Positions 45,313 to 53,308 of a stretch of DNA of 64,000 bases are shown piece by piece. A model generated the notes under the pieces. It was not told where the DNA came from. It ran no database searches and was given only the letters and a program-made list of their open reading frames with translations. This stretch comes from Neopusillimonas maritima (GTDB lineage: Bacteria > Pseudomonadota > Gammaproteobacteria > Burkholderiales > Burkholderiaceae_B), in assembly GCF_003576595.1 (NCBI RefSeq), contig NZ_NQOU01000004.1, positions 1 to 64,000 of the forward strand. The letters run 5' to 3'. The first letter of the stretch is position 1; each line of letters opens with the position of its first letter. Made by a program: the position numbers and the translations under genes.

Positions 45313-46263
45313 TCAAGGTTTAATCGAAAACAGCACGCGGCCTGCATTCCACTTGAACATACCCAAGTACGTACCCGCCGGTTGATCGACCGACGCCAGT
45401 GTGTCGGAGTAAAGTACTCCTCCCACTTTCAGCCCGGTATCACGGGCAATCTGCTCCAGAATGCGTGAAGCGCCGGTCGCGTTTTCATCGAACAAAGCCA
45501 CACCTTTGCTTTCCCTGATCAGCCGGATGATATCGGCCATTTCCCGGGCCGACGGCTCGGCATCGGAAGAGATACCCGCAATAGGAATAAAGGTCACGCC
45601 ATAGGCCTGACCGAAATATCCAAAAGCATCATGCGCCGTAACAACGCGACGCCGCTGCTCGGGAACTGCCTCTAGTTGCCCTTTGATTTCGTCATGCAGC
45701 TTTTGCATTTCTTCCACATATACCCGGGCACGCTCCTGGTACTTGGCGCGATGCGCGGGATCAATTCGCGCCAGGCCGTTGGCGATATTCCGTGCATACT
45801 GCATACCATTGGCTAAGTCTTGCCAGGCATGAGGGTCGACATCACCTTCATCGCCATGATCATGACCGTCGTGGTTATGATCATCATCATGCGAAGCAAG
45901 CTGGCGCGGCTCCACCCCCTTGGACGCCACAATTTCCAGGCCATCGAAACCGGAGGCCTTTACCAGGCGCGGCAACCAACCCTCGAAGCCCAACCCGTTC
46001 GATACCAGGACTTGAGCCTGGGCAAGCATTCGGTTTTCGCGTGCGGTAGGCTCGAATCCATGTGAGTCCGTCTCGGGGCCAACCAGGGTGACCACTTCGA
46101 CGTTTTCCCCCCCAATAACAGAGACCATGTCGCCCAACACAGAAAACGTCGCCACCACGCGCACCGGCGCCGCTGCAAGTGCGCCGGCGAAAAACATGAG
46201 CATCGTAGCGACGCATAAACGCTTGACTGCTGCCGAACGCAGGAAAATACCGCCTAACCTCAT
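45313..46263 (-). CDS. znuA: Zinc ABC transporter substrate-binding protein
   Basis: This 316-residue periplasmic protein belongs to the ZnuA/TroA cluster A-I family. The signal peptide covers about 1-31. Metal ligands include His in DSHGFEPTARE (about 69) and HAFGYFGQAYGV (about 215). A His/Asp-rich loop (HDDDHNHDGHDHGDEGD, about 125-142) is typical of zinc rather than manganese binders. It is the last gene of the znuCBA run, 22 bases after znuB and convergent with xerC. Confidence 0.92.
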   Translation of the reverse strand: MRLGGIFLRSAAVKRLCVATMLMFFAGALAAAPVRVVATFSVLGDMVSVIGGENVEVVTLVGPETDSHGFEPTARENRMLAQAQVLVSNGLGFEGWLPRLVKASGFDGLEIVASKGVEPRQLASHDDDHNHDGHDHGDEGDVDPHAWQDLANGMQYARNIANGLARIDPAHRAKYQERARVYVEEMQKLHDEIKGQLEAVPEQRRRVVTAHDAFGYFGQAYGVTFIPIAGISSDAEPSAREMADIIRLIRESKGVALFDENATGASRILEQIARDTGLKVGGVLYSDTLASVDQPAGTYLGMFKWNAGRVLFSIKP

Positions 46264-46285
46264 GCTCTACTCCGCTTTACCCACA

Positions 46286-47176
46286 TTATTTCGCTATTTG
46301 TGAAAGATAACGCCGCGCGCGATATTGGCGTACAACCTGAATCAATCCACCTTGAGGCCCCGCCACAACTGAAGCAAAATACAAAATGCCCGCCGTAAGA
46401 ATAATGGCTGCCGAGGCAGGCACATTAAGGTAATAAGAAAACAACAATCCCAAGTACGAAGCCGCAACACCAATGAATGCAGCCATGGCCATCTGCCGCA
46501 CAACTGAGCGTACCCAAAACCGGGCGGAAGCAGCGGGCAGCATCATGATGCCTACCACCATGAGTGTGCCTAAAACCTGAAAACCCGCCACCAGCGTCAT
46601 AACCAACAGAACCAAAAACACCATATGGCTGATGGACCCGTGCCCTTTCTCGGCCCGCATAAATGCAGGATCAAGACATTCCGCAACCAAAGGACGCAAA
46701 ATCAGCGCCAACACAAATAGCGTCACCGAAGCCGTTGATGTCACCAACAAAAGAGACGCGTCGTTCAAACCCAATACCGTTCCAAACAAAACATGGATCA
46801 GATCCATATTGGAGCCCCGCAACGACACCAGCAACACACCCAAGCCAAGGGAAACCAAATAAAAGGCCGCAAAGCTGGCATCTTCACGCAATGGCGTAAG
46901 ACGCGACACAAACCCGGCCAATACAGCCACCAGCAACCCGGTTACCAACCCGCCAAGCGCCATCGCCCATAACGACAACCCCGCCGTTAGGAAACCAACC
47001 GCCACGCCCGGCAAAATGGCATGTGCCATCGCGTCGCCCATCAGACTCATACGTCGCAGCACCAGAACAACACCAAGCGGGCCGGCCGCAAATGCCAATG
47101 AAACTGAGCCCGCCAGCGCGCGCCGCATAAAGGCGAACTCTGTGAACGGCGCGAACAGGAAATCGATTCCGCTCAC
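46286..47176 (-). CDS. znuB: Zinc ABC transporter permease
   Basis: This 296-residue ABC-3 family membrane protein has about eight hydrophobic segments, including GPLGVVLVLRRMSLMGDAMAHAILPGVAVGF and FQVLGTLMVVGIMMLPAASARFWV. I set the start at GTG 47176: it overlaps the znuC TGA as GTGA and has GGAG seven bases upstream. The longer frame to 47251 would overlap znuC by 79 bases and adds non-membrane residues. Confidence 0.9.
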   Translation of the reverse strand: MSGIDFLFAPFTEFAFMRRALAGSVSLAFAAGPLGVVLVLRRMSLMGDAMAHAILPGVAVGFLTAGLSLWAMALGGLVTGLLVAVLAGFVSRLTPLREDASFAAFYLVSLGLGVLLVSLRGSNMDLIHVLFGTVLGLNDASLLLVTSTASVTLFVLALILRPLVAECLDPAFMRAEKGHGSISHMVFLVLLVMTLVAGFQVLGTLMVVGIMMLPAASARFWVRSVVRQMAMAAFIGVAASYLGLLFSYYLNVPASAAIILTAGILYFASVVAGPQGGLIQVVRQYRARRYLSQIAK

Positions 47177-47889
47177 AGGTAGTCTCCTGCACACAAGTGG
47201 CGCGCCAGGTGCAAATTCTCGGTGGTTAACACCTGCCCGGTTGGCCCCCAACCGACGACCTGTCCCGCCAACAAAAGGGTTTCTGGAAACAAGTTACGGA
47301 CACAATCAAGATCATGCAATACGACAATCACCGTACGCCCCTCGTTGTGCCAGCTCAGTAACAGCTCCAGCAGATCTTCCGTTGTGTGGCGATCGACGGC
47401 GGCGAACGGTTCGTCGAGAATCAGCACGCTTGCGTTATGAAGCATTAACCGTGCAAACAATGCGCGCTGAAGCTGCCCACCGGAAAGCGTACCAATAATG
47501 CGCCGGCTGAAATCTGCCAAACCGACCGTATCAAGTGCCTGCAAAACACGTTCGTGCTCAGATATGCCAAAACCCTTCCACCACCCGGTACGACGCCACG
47601 CCCCCATGGCGACCAGGTCATACACACTAATCGGAAAACTTCGATCAAGCTCACCAAGCTGCGGCAAACAGGCCACGTTGTTTTGGGCGTCGGGCGCAAA
47701 ACGGATCTCGCCGCTTAGCGGGCTTAATTGCCCCATCAGCGCCTTAACAAGGGTTGACTTACCCGCCCCATTCGGCCCGACAACAGCCGTTAAAGACCCT
47801 TGCACAAAACGGCCGGACACATCGCGAAGCGCAACACGATCGCGCCAACCCAACGAAACCTCATCAAGCTCAATCATCGCCTGGTTCAT
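47173..47889 (-). CDS. znuC: Zinc ABC transporter ATP-binding protein
   Basis: This 238-residue ATPase has Walker A GPNGAGKSTLVKALMG near residue 38, signature LSGGQLQRALFARLM near 142, Walker B VLILDEPFAAVDRHT, and H-loop VVLHDLDCV. It drives zinc uptake with ZnuB and ZnuA. It lies 10 bases after a 48-codon membrane-peptide ORF and is divergent from zur. Confidence 0.92.
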   Translation of the reverse strand: MNQAMIELDEVSLGWRDRVALRDVSGRFVQGSLTAVVGPNGAGKSTLVKALMGQLSPLSGEIRFAPDAQNNVACLPQLGELDRSFPISVYDLVAMGAWRRTGWWKGFGISEHERVLQALDTVGLADFSRRIIGTLSGGQLQRALFARLMLHNASVLILDEPFAAVDRHTTEDLLELLLSWHNEGRTVIVVLHDLDCVRNLFPETLLLAGQVVGWGPTGQVLTTENLHLARHLCAGDYL

Positions 47890-47899
47890 AAGCCGCGAC

Positions 47900-48046
47900 C
47901 TACCACCACTGCATGGCCCAGCCCGTCACCGCCCATAAAAAAGCGACCACGATTGCAGTGCGCCATGCACGAGCCCAAGCTGAAAACAGAACGATGGAGC
48001 CGCGATATGGTTGACGTTGACGCACAGATCGGGCAAAAACAGACAT
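47900..48046 (-). CDS. Candidate small membrane protein at the head of the znu operon
   Basis: A 48-codon frame (ATG 48046, TAG 47900) sits between the Zur box and znuC, on the znu strand. The N-terminal half is basic (SVRQRQPYRG), and the C-terminal half is one hydrophobic Trp-rich helix (AWRTAIVVAFLWAVTGWAMQWW), consistent with a single-pass peptide. The stop is 10 bases before znuC. The ribosome-binding site is weak and I do not recognise the family, so it may be a real small protein or a leader peptide. Confidence 0.5.
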   Translation of the reverse strand: MSVFARSVRQRQPYRGSIVLFSAWARAWRTAIVVAFLWAVTGWAMQWW

Positions 48047-48090
48047 AATTGAGGATAATGAGAAGTTGAATCTACAACGTTGCTAGGGTA

Positions 48091-48102
48091 ATGTTATAAC
48101 AT
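48091..48102. promoter_or_regulatory. Zur box between znu and zur
   Basis: ATGTTATAACAT is a perfect 12-bp palindrome, flanked by GTA and ACG, 18 bases before the zur ATG. It matches the core of the known proteobacterial Zur operator (AATGTTATAnTATAACATT type). In the shared region it can repress both zur and the divergent znu operon when zinc is plentiful. Confidence 0.8.
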
Positions 48103-48120
48103 ACGGCACACGGATACACT

Positions 48121-48621
48121 ATGCCTCGTCAAGCCAGCGAACTGTCCTCGGGCATCGCCAAACAACTAAAAACTGCGGAAAAGCTTTGCAGCCAGCGAGG
48201 ACGCCGGCTAACGCCTATTCGACGCAAAGTGCTGGAAATTTTGTTGCGGCGACAGCGTAGTGTGAAAGCTTACGAACTTCTGGAAGAAATCCGGGAATTC
48301 CAGCCCGGCGCCGCCCCTCCCACCGTCTACCGCGCGCTCGACTTCTTAATTGAAGAGGGGCTTATTCACCGACTTGACGCCGTCAACGCATGGGCAGCCT
48401 GCATGGATGCAGCCGGCGATCCTCACGACATCCTGGTCATCTGCACCCAATGTGGCGCAGTTGCAGAATTCAGCGACCCTGAGCTTCACAAGAAACTGGC
48501 ACGCAAAGTGGCCAGTGCGGGCTTTGTTCTGGAACACCACGAAACCGAGTTGCGGGCTTTATGCAATCGCTGCCATCAGCAACGACACAGTAGTGGGCAA
48601 CATGAAACACCCTTGGCATGA
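48121..48621 (+). CDS. zur: Zinc uptake regulator, Fur family
   Basis: This 166-residue Fur-family repressor has a winged helix with LTPIRRKVLEILLRRQRSVKAYELLEEI (about 30-60) and PPTVYRALDFLIEEGLIHRL (about 66-85). Metal-binding DPHDILVICTQCG and ALCNRCH cysteine pairs form the structural zinc site. Divergence from znuCBA and the box at 48091-48102 identify it as Zur rather than Fur. It probably represses znu and itself. Confidence 0.9.
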   Translation: MPRQASELSSGIAKQLKTAEKLCSQRGRRLTPIRRKVLEILLRRQRSVKAYELLEEIREFQPGAAPPTVYRALDFLIEEGLIHRLDAVNAWAACMDAAGDPHDILVICTQCGAVAEFSDPELHKKLARKVASAGFVLEHHETELRALCNRCHQQRHSSGQHETPLA

Positions 48622-48788
48622 GTCAGTACTAACCCGAACCAAAAAACGCTTGAAATACAACAACTAAGCAAACCGTTTGCTCTTGGCGCCCGCCTGTGCT
48701 GTAATCGCACGTTGATATTTTTTTATGCATCCCCAAATGATTCGGGAATCTATTTTTTCCCTCTTAGGGCTGTGCGTTGTGAGCTGTT

Positions 48789-49850
48789 ATGACCACCGGT
48801 TTGAAAATTGACAATATGGTGCCCGTCACCATCCTTACTGGCTTTCTTGGCGCCGGTAAAACCACCCTGCTTAAGCGCTTGCTGTCGGAAAACCATGGGC
48901 AGCGCATTGCCGTTATTGAAAATGAGTTCGGACCGGAAAGCATTGATAACGAATTGCTGGTTCAGGAAAGTGACGAGCAAATCATCGAATTGAGCAATGG
49001 TTGCGTGTGTTGCACCATTCGCGGCGATTTGCAACGTGCCCTTGGTGAACTGCGCGCCAAGCGTAAAGCCGGCGACATCGCTTTCGACCGGATTGTGATT
49101 GAAACAACCGGCATGGCCAACCCGGGCCCGGTATGCCAGACGTTTTTCATGGATGACGACATCGCCGAATACTATCGGCTCGACTCCGTCATTACCATTG
49201 TCGACGCCAAACACGGCATGGAAACGCTGAACGAACAGGAAGAAGCCCAGAAGCAAGTGGGCTTTGCCGACCGCATCCTGGTTTCCAAGAAAGACCTGGT
49301 GAGCGACGACGAGTTTCAAGCACTGCGTTCACGTATTGTGCACATGAACCCTCGCGCTCCCATCACAACGGTGCATTTCGGCGAAGCCGACATTAAAGAC
49401 TTGCTCGACATCAGCGGCTTTAACCTGAACACGATCCTGGATATCGACCCGGCGTTCCTGGCGGACACCCACCCCGATGCGGCACACGATCACGACCATG
49501 GGCACGACCATCATCACGGGCATCACCATGATCACCATCACGCGCATCACAGTGATGAAATCGGGGCGTTTGTATATCGTTCAAATGACGCGTTCGACCC
49601 GGAAAAGCTGGAAGAATTTTTGGGGGGCATCGTGCAGGTTTATGGGCCCGATCTTCTGCGCTACAAAGGAATTCTGTATATAAAAGGCATTAACCGTCGC
49701 ATGCTGTTCCAAGGGGTTCACATGATGATGGGTGCCGAGCCGGGCAAAGCCTGGCAAGCCAATGAGAAACGTGGAACCAAAATGGTTTTTATTGGTCGAA
49801 AATTGCCCGAAGACATTTTCCGTCAGGGCCTGGATAATTGTCTTGCTTAA
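48789..49850 (+). CDS. CobW/COG0523 family GTP-binding metallochaperone
   Basis: This 353-residue G3E GTPase has Walker A GFLGAGKTTLLKRLL near residue 16, the metal-binding CVCC motif (SNGCVCCTIRGDL) near 72, and the NKxD-like SKKD. A His-rich insert (HDHDHGHDHHHGHHHDHHHAHH, about 232-256) precedes the C-terminal CobW_C domain. Related proteins such as ZigA and YeiR handle zinc under shortage. It lies 167 bases downstream of zur on the same strand. Cobalt or iron handling is not excluded. Confidence 0.85.
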   Translation: MTTGLKIDNMVPVTILTGFLGAGKTTLLKRLLSENHGQRIAVIENEFGPESIDNELLVQESDEQIIELSNGCVCCTIRGDLQRALGELRAKRKAGDIAFDRIVIETTGMANPGPVCQTFFMDDDIAEYYRLDSVITIVDAKHGMETLNEQEEAQKQVGFADRILVSKKDLVSDDEFQALRSRIVHMNPRAPITTVHFGEADIKDLLDISGFNLNTILDIDPAFLADTHPDAAHDHDHGHDHHHGHHHDHHHAHHSDEIGAFVYRSNDAFDPEKLEEFLGGIVQVYGPDLLRYKGILYIKGINRRMLFQGVHMMMGAEPGKAWQANEKRGTKMVFIGRKLPEDIFRQGLDNCLA

Positions 49851-49893
49851 CACTTATTATTAAGCACAAGACGTCTATTTTTAGGGGTACATC

Positions 49894-50343
49894 ATGGCCA
49901 CCAAATCAGGCAACACCAAAGAAGAAGCGCAAGCCAAGCCGCTCACCGAAAAAGAACTGTTAGCCATGCCCGAGTCCGACTATATGAACGAGGCACAACT
50001 GGCCTTTTTCCGTGATCGGCTCAAACAGCTTGAGCAAGACATCCTGACAAACGCCGGTGTTACAACCGAACACCTGCGTGAAACCCAGTTTGTTCCCGAC
50101 CCCGCCGATCGCGCCACCATTGAAGAAGAGCATGCGCTGGAATTGCGTACACGCGACCGTGAACGCAAGCTATTGAAGAAAGTTCAGCAATCGCTCACGA
50201 TGATTGACAGTGGCACATATGGGTGGTGCGAGGAAACGGGCGAGCCCATTGGCATTCCCCGTCTGCTTGCACGGCCAACCGCAACCCTCTCGCTGGAAGC
50301 ACAAGAGCGGCGTGAAATGCGGCAAAAACTGTATGGCGACTAA
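49894..50343 (+). CDS. dksA: RNA polymerase-binding transcription factor DksA
   Basis: This 149-residue DksA/TraR protein acts with ppGpp in the RNA polymerase secondary channel. A coiled coil (about 30-105, with the tip near DPADRATIEEEHALELRTRDRERKLLKK) is followed by GTYGWCEETGEPIGIPRLLARPTATLSLEAQERRE. Only one of the four zinc-finger cysteines of E. coli DksA remains (C, T, S, A at the four sites). This form occurs in alpha- and betaproteobacteria, so it is probably functional without zinc. A strong terminator follows at 50371-50408. Confidence 0.92.
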   Translation: MATKSGNTKEEAQAKPLTEKELLAMPESDYMNEAQLAFFRDRLKQLEQDILTNAGVTTEHLRETQFVPDPADRATIEEEHALELRTRDRERKLLKKVQQSLTMIDSGTYGWCEETGEPIGIPRLLARPTATLSLEAQERREMRQKLYGD

Positions 50344-50370
50344 GTAGCCAGCCAGGTGGGTTAGCCACAC

Positions 50371-50408
50371 AAAACGGCATTGTGTCGAAAAACACAGTGC
50401 CGTTTTTT
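50371..50408 (+). terminator. Rho-independent terminator after dksA
   Basis: AAAACGGCATTGTG (50371-50384) pairs with CACAGTGCCGTTTT (50393-50406), giving a 14-bp stem with one G-U pair and an 8-base loop, followed by further T residues. It lies 28 bases after the dksA stop. Confidence 0.85.
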
Positions 50409-50488
50409 ATTTCCCTAGCGCCCGACCCTTGAAAGAGGGCTTGAAAGTTTCCCTTTCAGCCCCAAATAAAGCCTTCAAAGGAAGGAAT

Positions 50489-51022
50489 ATGGAACAATTT
50501 CACGCTACTACCATTGTCTGCGTTCGGCGCGGCGACCAGGTGGCCATCGGCGGCGATGGTCAGGTAACCCTGGGCAATATCGTATTTAAAGGAACGGCCC
50601 GAAAAATCCGCCGTTTGTTTCACGACAAAGTACTGGCCGGTTTTGCCGGTGCCACAGCCGATGCTTTTACCCTACAGGAACGATTTGAAGGGAAACTGGA
50701 AAAGCATCAAGGTCATTTGTTACGCGCGGCTGTCGAACTAACTCGCGACTGGCGCACGGATCGGGTTTTACGTCGGCTTGAAGCCATGCTGATTGTGGCC
50801 GATAAAGAACACTCTCTGATTCTCAGCGGCAACGGCGATGTGCTTGAACCTGAGTACGGTTTAGCCGCCATCGGCTCCGGTGGCGCTTACGCGCAATCGG
50901 CTGCATTGGCTCTATTGCAGAATACCGACCTTTCCGCCGAGGAAATCGTAAAGAAATCATTGGGTATTGCCGGCGACCTGTGCATTTACACGAACCAGAA
51001 TCACGTTATTGAAACCCTGTAA
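50489..51022 (+). CDS. hslV: ATP-dependent protease subunit HslV (ClpQ)
   Basis: This 177-residue proteasome-like peptidase is processed to expose Thr at TTIVCVRRG, leaving a six-residue propeptide MEQFHA. Conserved [23 protein letters not shown] and [12 protein letters not shown] follow, with [13 protein letters not shown] near 130. The start at 50489 has AAGGAAGG upstream; the longer frame from 50429 lacks support. It lies 15 bases ahead of hslU, forming the HslVU protease. Confidence 0.94.
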   Translation: MEQFHATTIVCVRRGDQVAIGGDGQVTLGNIVFKGTARKIRRLFHDKVLAGFAGATADAFTLQERFEGKLEKHQGHLLRAAVELTRDWRTDRVLRRLEAMLIVADKEHSLILSGNGDVLEPEYGLAAIGSGGAYAQSAALALLQNTDLSAEEIVKKSLGIAGDLCIYTNQNHVIETL

Positions 51023-51037
51023 CTGAAAAGCAAATTT

Positions 51038-52369
51038 ATGTCCGCCCTGAACATGACCCCCGGGGAAATTGTCTCCGAACTCGACAAGCACATTGTTGGC
51101 CAGAAGAAAGCGAAACGATCCGTAGCCGTCGCCTTGCGTAACCGCTGGCGCCGCCAGCAGGTCCCTCAGCCGCTGCGTAACGAGATCGTGCCGAAGAATA
51201 TTCTCATGATCGGCCCCACCGGGGTCGGCAAAACCGAAATTGCGCGACGCCTGGCCAAGCTGGCCAACGCCCCTTTTATCAAAATTGAAGCCACCAAGTT
51301 CACTGAAGTGGGCTATGTTGGGCGCGATGTCGACACCATTATTCGAGACCTGGTCGACATCTCCATCAAACAAACCCGTGAGCTTGAAATGAAACGGGTC
51401 AAAACCCAGGCTGAAGATGCGGCGGAAGACCGCATTCTTGATGTCCTGATACCCCCACCTCGTGATGCGCACGGACAACCCCAACGTGAAGAAAACGCGG
51501 CGCGGCAAACGTTCCGTAAACGTCTGCGGGAAGGTCAGCTCGACGAGACTGAAATCGAGATTGAAGTTGAACAACCCATGCCGCAAATGGAAATCATGGC
51601 GCCGCCGGGCATGGAAGAGATGACCGAGCAGCTTAAAGGCATGTTCGCGGGCATGGGACGGGAAAAGAAAAAGACCCGGAAAATGACGGTTAAGGAGGCC
51701 TTCCGCCTCATTACCGAGGAGGAAGCGGCCCGGCGCGTCAATGAAGAAGATCTGCGCAGCACCGCCATTACCAACGCGGAACAAAACGGCATTGTATTCC
51801 TGGATGAAATCGACAAAATCACCACCCGACAGGAGCAAACCAGCGGTGATGTTTCGCGCCAAGGGGTTCAACGTGACCTTCTGCCATTGGTGGAGGGCAC
51901 CAGCGTGAATACCAAATACGGCGTGGTGAAAACCGATCACATTCTGTTCATTGCATCGGGAGCGTTTCACTTGGCCCGGCCATCCGACCTGATCCCAGAG
52001 TTGCAGGGCCGGTTTCCGATCCGTGTAGAGCTCGATTCGCTAACGGCTCAGGATTTCGTGCGAATCCTGTGTGACACTGACGCTTCACTGACCAAGCAAT
52101 ATCGAGCGCTCATGGCAACTGAAGAAGTGAATCTGGAATTCACCGACGACGGTATTCAGCGCCTTGCCCAACTGGCTTATGAAGTAAACGAACGCACTGA
52201 AAATATTGGCGCACGACGTTTGCATACGGTAATGGAAAAACTGCTGGAGGAATTGTCGTACGAGGCAACATCCAATGGCGGAAAAACGGTTGTTATTGAT
52301 ACGACGTATGTAAACAACCAACTGGAAGACGTTGCCGGCAAAGAAGACCTTGCCCGCTACGTACTGTAA
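51038..52369 (+). CDS. hslU: ATP-dependent protease ATPase subunit HslU (ClpY)
   Basis: This 443-residue AAA+ unfoldase feeds substrates to HslV. N-terminal [34 protein letters not shown], Walker [18 protein letters not shown] near residue 60, an intermediate I-domain (about 110-235, charged with [15 protein letters not shown]), Walker [11 protein letters not shown] near 253, and a C-terminal ARYVL tail that activates HslV. The HslU-specific GYVGRD pore motif is near 90. Confidence 0.95.
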   Translation: MSALNMTPGEIVSELDKHIVGQKKAKRSVAVALRNRWRRQQVPQPLRNEIVPKNILMIGPTGVGKTEIARRLAKLANAPFIKIEATKFTEVGYVGRDVDTIIRDLVDISIKQTRELEMKRVKTQAEDAAEDRILDVLIPPPRDAHGQPQREENAARQTFRKRLREGQLDETEIEIEVEQPMPQMEIMAPPGMEEMTEQLKGMFAGMGREKKKTRKMTVKEAFRLITEEEAARRVNEEDLRSTAITNAEQNGIVFLDEIDKITTRQEQTSGDVSRQGVQRDLLPLVEGTSVNTKYGVVKTDHILFIASGAFHLARPSDLIPELQGRFPIRVELDSLTAQDFVRILCDTDASLTKQYRALMATEEVNLEFTDDGIQRLAQLAYEVNERTENIGARRLHTVMEKLLEELSYEATSNGGKTVVIDTTYVNNQLEDVAGKEDLARYVL

Positions 52370-52384
52370 AAAGCAATACAGTAA

Positions 52385-52693
52385 TCAGCCCTTGCGAATT
52401 TCAATAATGACGTAATCGCCGTTCTGGCGGACCACCGTAAACGTGACTTGATCGCCGGGCTGAATTTCCTGGATGAGTTGCGGTTCCACGCGATAAACCA
52501 GCGTCATGGCGGGAAGCTTAAGCTCGACGATTTCACCATGCATGATGGTAATTTTACCGTCCGACGGATTCACCCGACGCACTTTCCCGGAGGCGGTTGC
52601 CTGCTGAGCCTGAACCGGCGCAAATGAAAATGCCGTTAACATGCCTGCCATTGCCACCAAACCGGAAATCGCTTTTCTGCGCGACCAAACCAT
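52385..52693 (-). CDS. Copper-binding CusF-like periplasmic protein
   Basis: This 102-residue protein has a signal peptide (to about residue 30, ending VQAQQ) and a CusF_Ec-type OB fold: ASGKVRRVNPSDGKITIMHGEIVELKLPAMTLVYRVEP. Compared with E. coli CusF, the His and the first Met are present, but Trp44 is Leu and Met49 is Leu, so Cu(I)/Ag(I) binding may be weaker or different. The start at 52693 gives a proper signal; the frame extends further to 52732. It converges on hslU and is followed by no other copper genes. Confidence 0.78.
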   Translation of the reverse strand: MVWSRRKAISGLVAMAGMLTAFSFAPVQAQQATASGKVRRVNPSDGKITIMHGEIVELKLPAMTLVYRVEPQLIQEIQPGDQVTFTVVRQNGDYVIIEIRKG

Positions 52694-52765
52694 TGTGCTA
52701 CCCCTGCTTTTATTAGAGAAATTACAATTCACTCAATTACATCATACCAACACTGAGCATTCACC

Positions 52766-53308
52766 ATGGCAAACAGACTGTCAGTTATCGCGACACGCAC
52801 TGGCGACGATGGCACCACCGCATTGGGTGACGGCACCCGTATCAACAAACATGCGCCACGCGTTCAGGCCATGGGCGATGTCGACGAGCTGAACAGCATG
52901 ATTGGTTTATGGCGGACCGAGCCGCTGCCTGAAGAAATCGACACGCTGCTTGGCCAAATTCAGAACGATTTGTTTAGTGTTGGCGCTGAGCTTTGTCTTC
53001 CCGGCTACGCTGCCATACAAACAGAGCAAATTGCCCGATTGGATCAAGCGTTGAAGAAATTCAATGCCATGCTGGCACCATTGAAAGAGTTTGTGTTGCC
53101 CGGAGGAACCCGTGCCACGGCCTTGGCTCATCTCGCTCGCACCGTGTGTCGTCGCGCCGAGCGTAATGTTATCGCCCTAAGCGAACATGAAGCAGTTTCG
53201 GAACCCGTAAAGCAATACTTGAACCGGCTTTCCGATTTATGCTTCGTGTTGGCCCGCACACTTAACGAAAAAGAAGAGATGTGGCGCAACCCAGGCAAAG
53301 AAGGCTAA
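52766..53308 (+). CDS. Cob(I)alamin adenosyltransferase, PduO type
   Basis: This 180-residue enzyme transfers adenosyl from ATP to cob(I)alamin to form coenzyme B12. The N-terminal TRTGDDGTTALGDGTRINKHAPRV and C-terminal TVCRRAERNVIAL are canonical for the PduO family, MMAB-like form. It sits alone between the CusF-like gene and the MhpA-like gene; its stop codon overlaps the convergent gene by 4 bases. Confidence 0.9.
   Translation: MANRLSVIATRTGDDGTTALGDGTRINKHAPRVQAMGDVDELNSMIGLWRTEPLPEEIDTLLGQIQNDLFSVGAELCLPGYAAIQTEQIARLDQALKKFNAMLAPLKEFVLPGGTRATALAHLARTVCRRAERNVIALSEHEAVSEPVKQYLNRLSDLCFVLARTLNEKEEMWRNPGKEG

Noticed and set aside
49490-49560. Tandem CAT/CAC repeat tract
   Set aside because: Looks like a DNA repeat, but it encodes the His-rich linker of the CobW-type GTPase and stays in frame. 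It is not a separate repeat element or CRISPR.
50200-50340. DksA with a broken zinc finger as evidence of a decayed gene
   Set aside because: The single-cysteine form with RPTATLSLEAQ is common in alpha- and betaproteobacterial DksA, so it is not a sign of decay.
50957-51970. 337-residue antisense frame over hslU
   Set aside because: It is a shadow of hslU codon usage, matches no recognised family and lacks a start signal. Similar long antisense frames over ahcY, znuA and aceE were dropped for the same reason.
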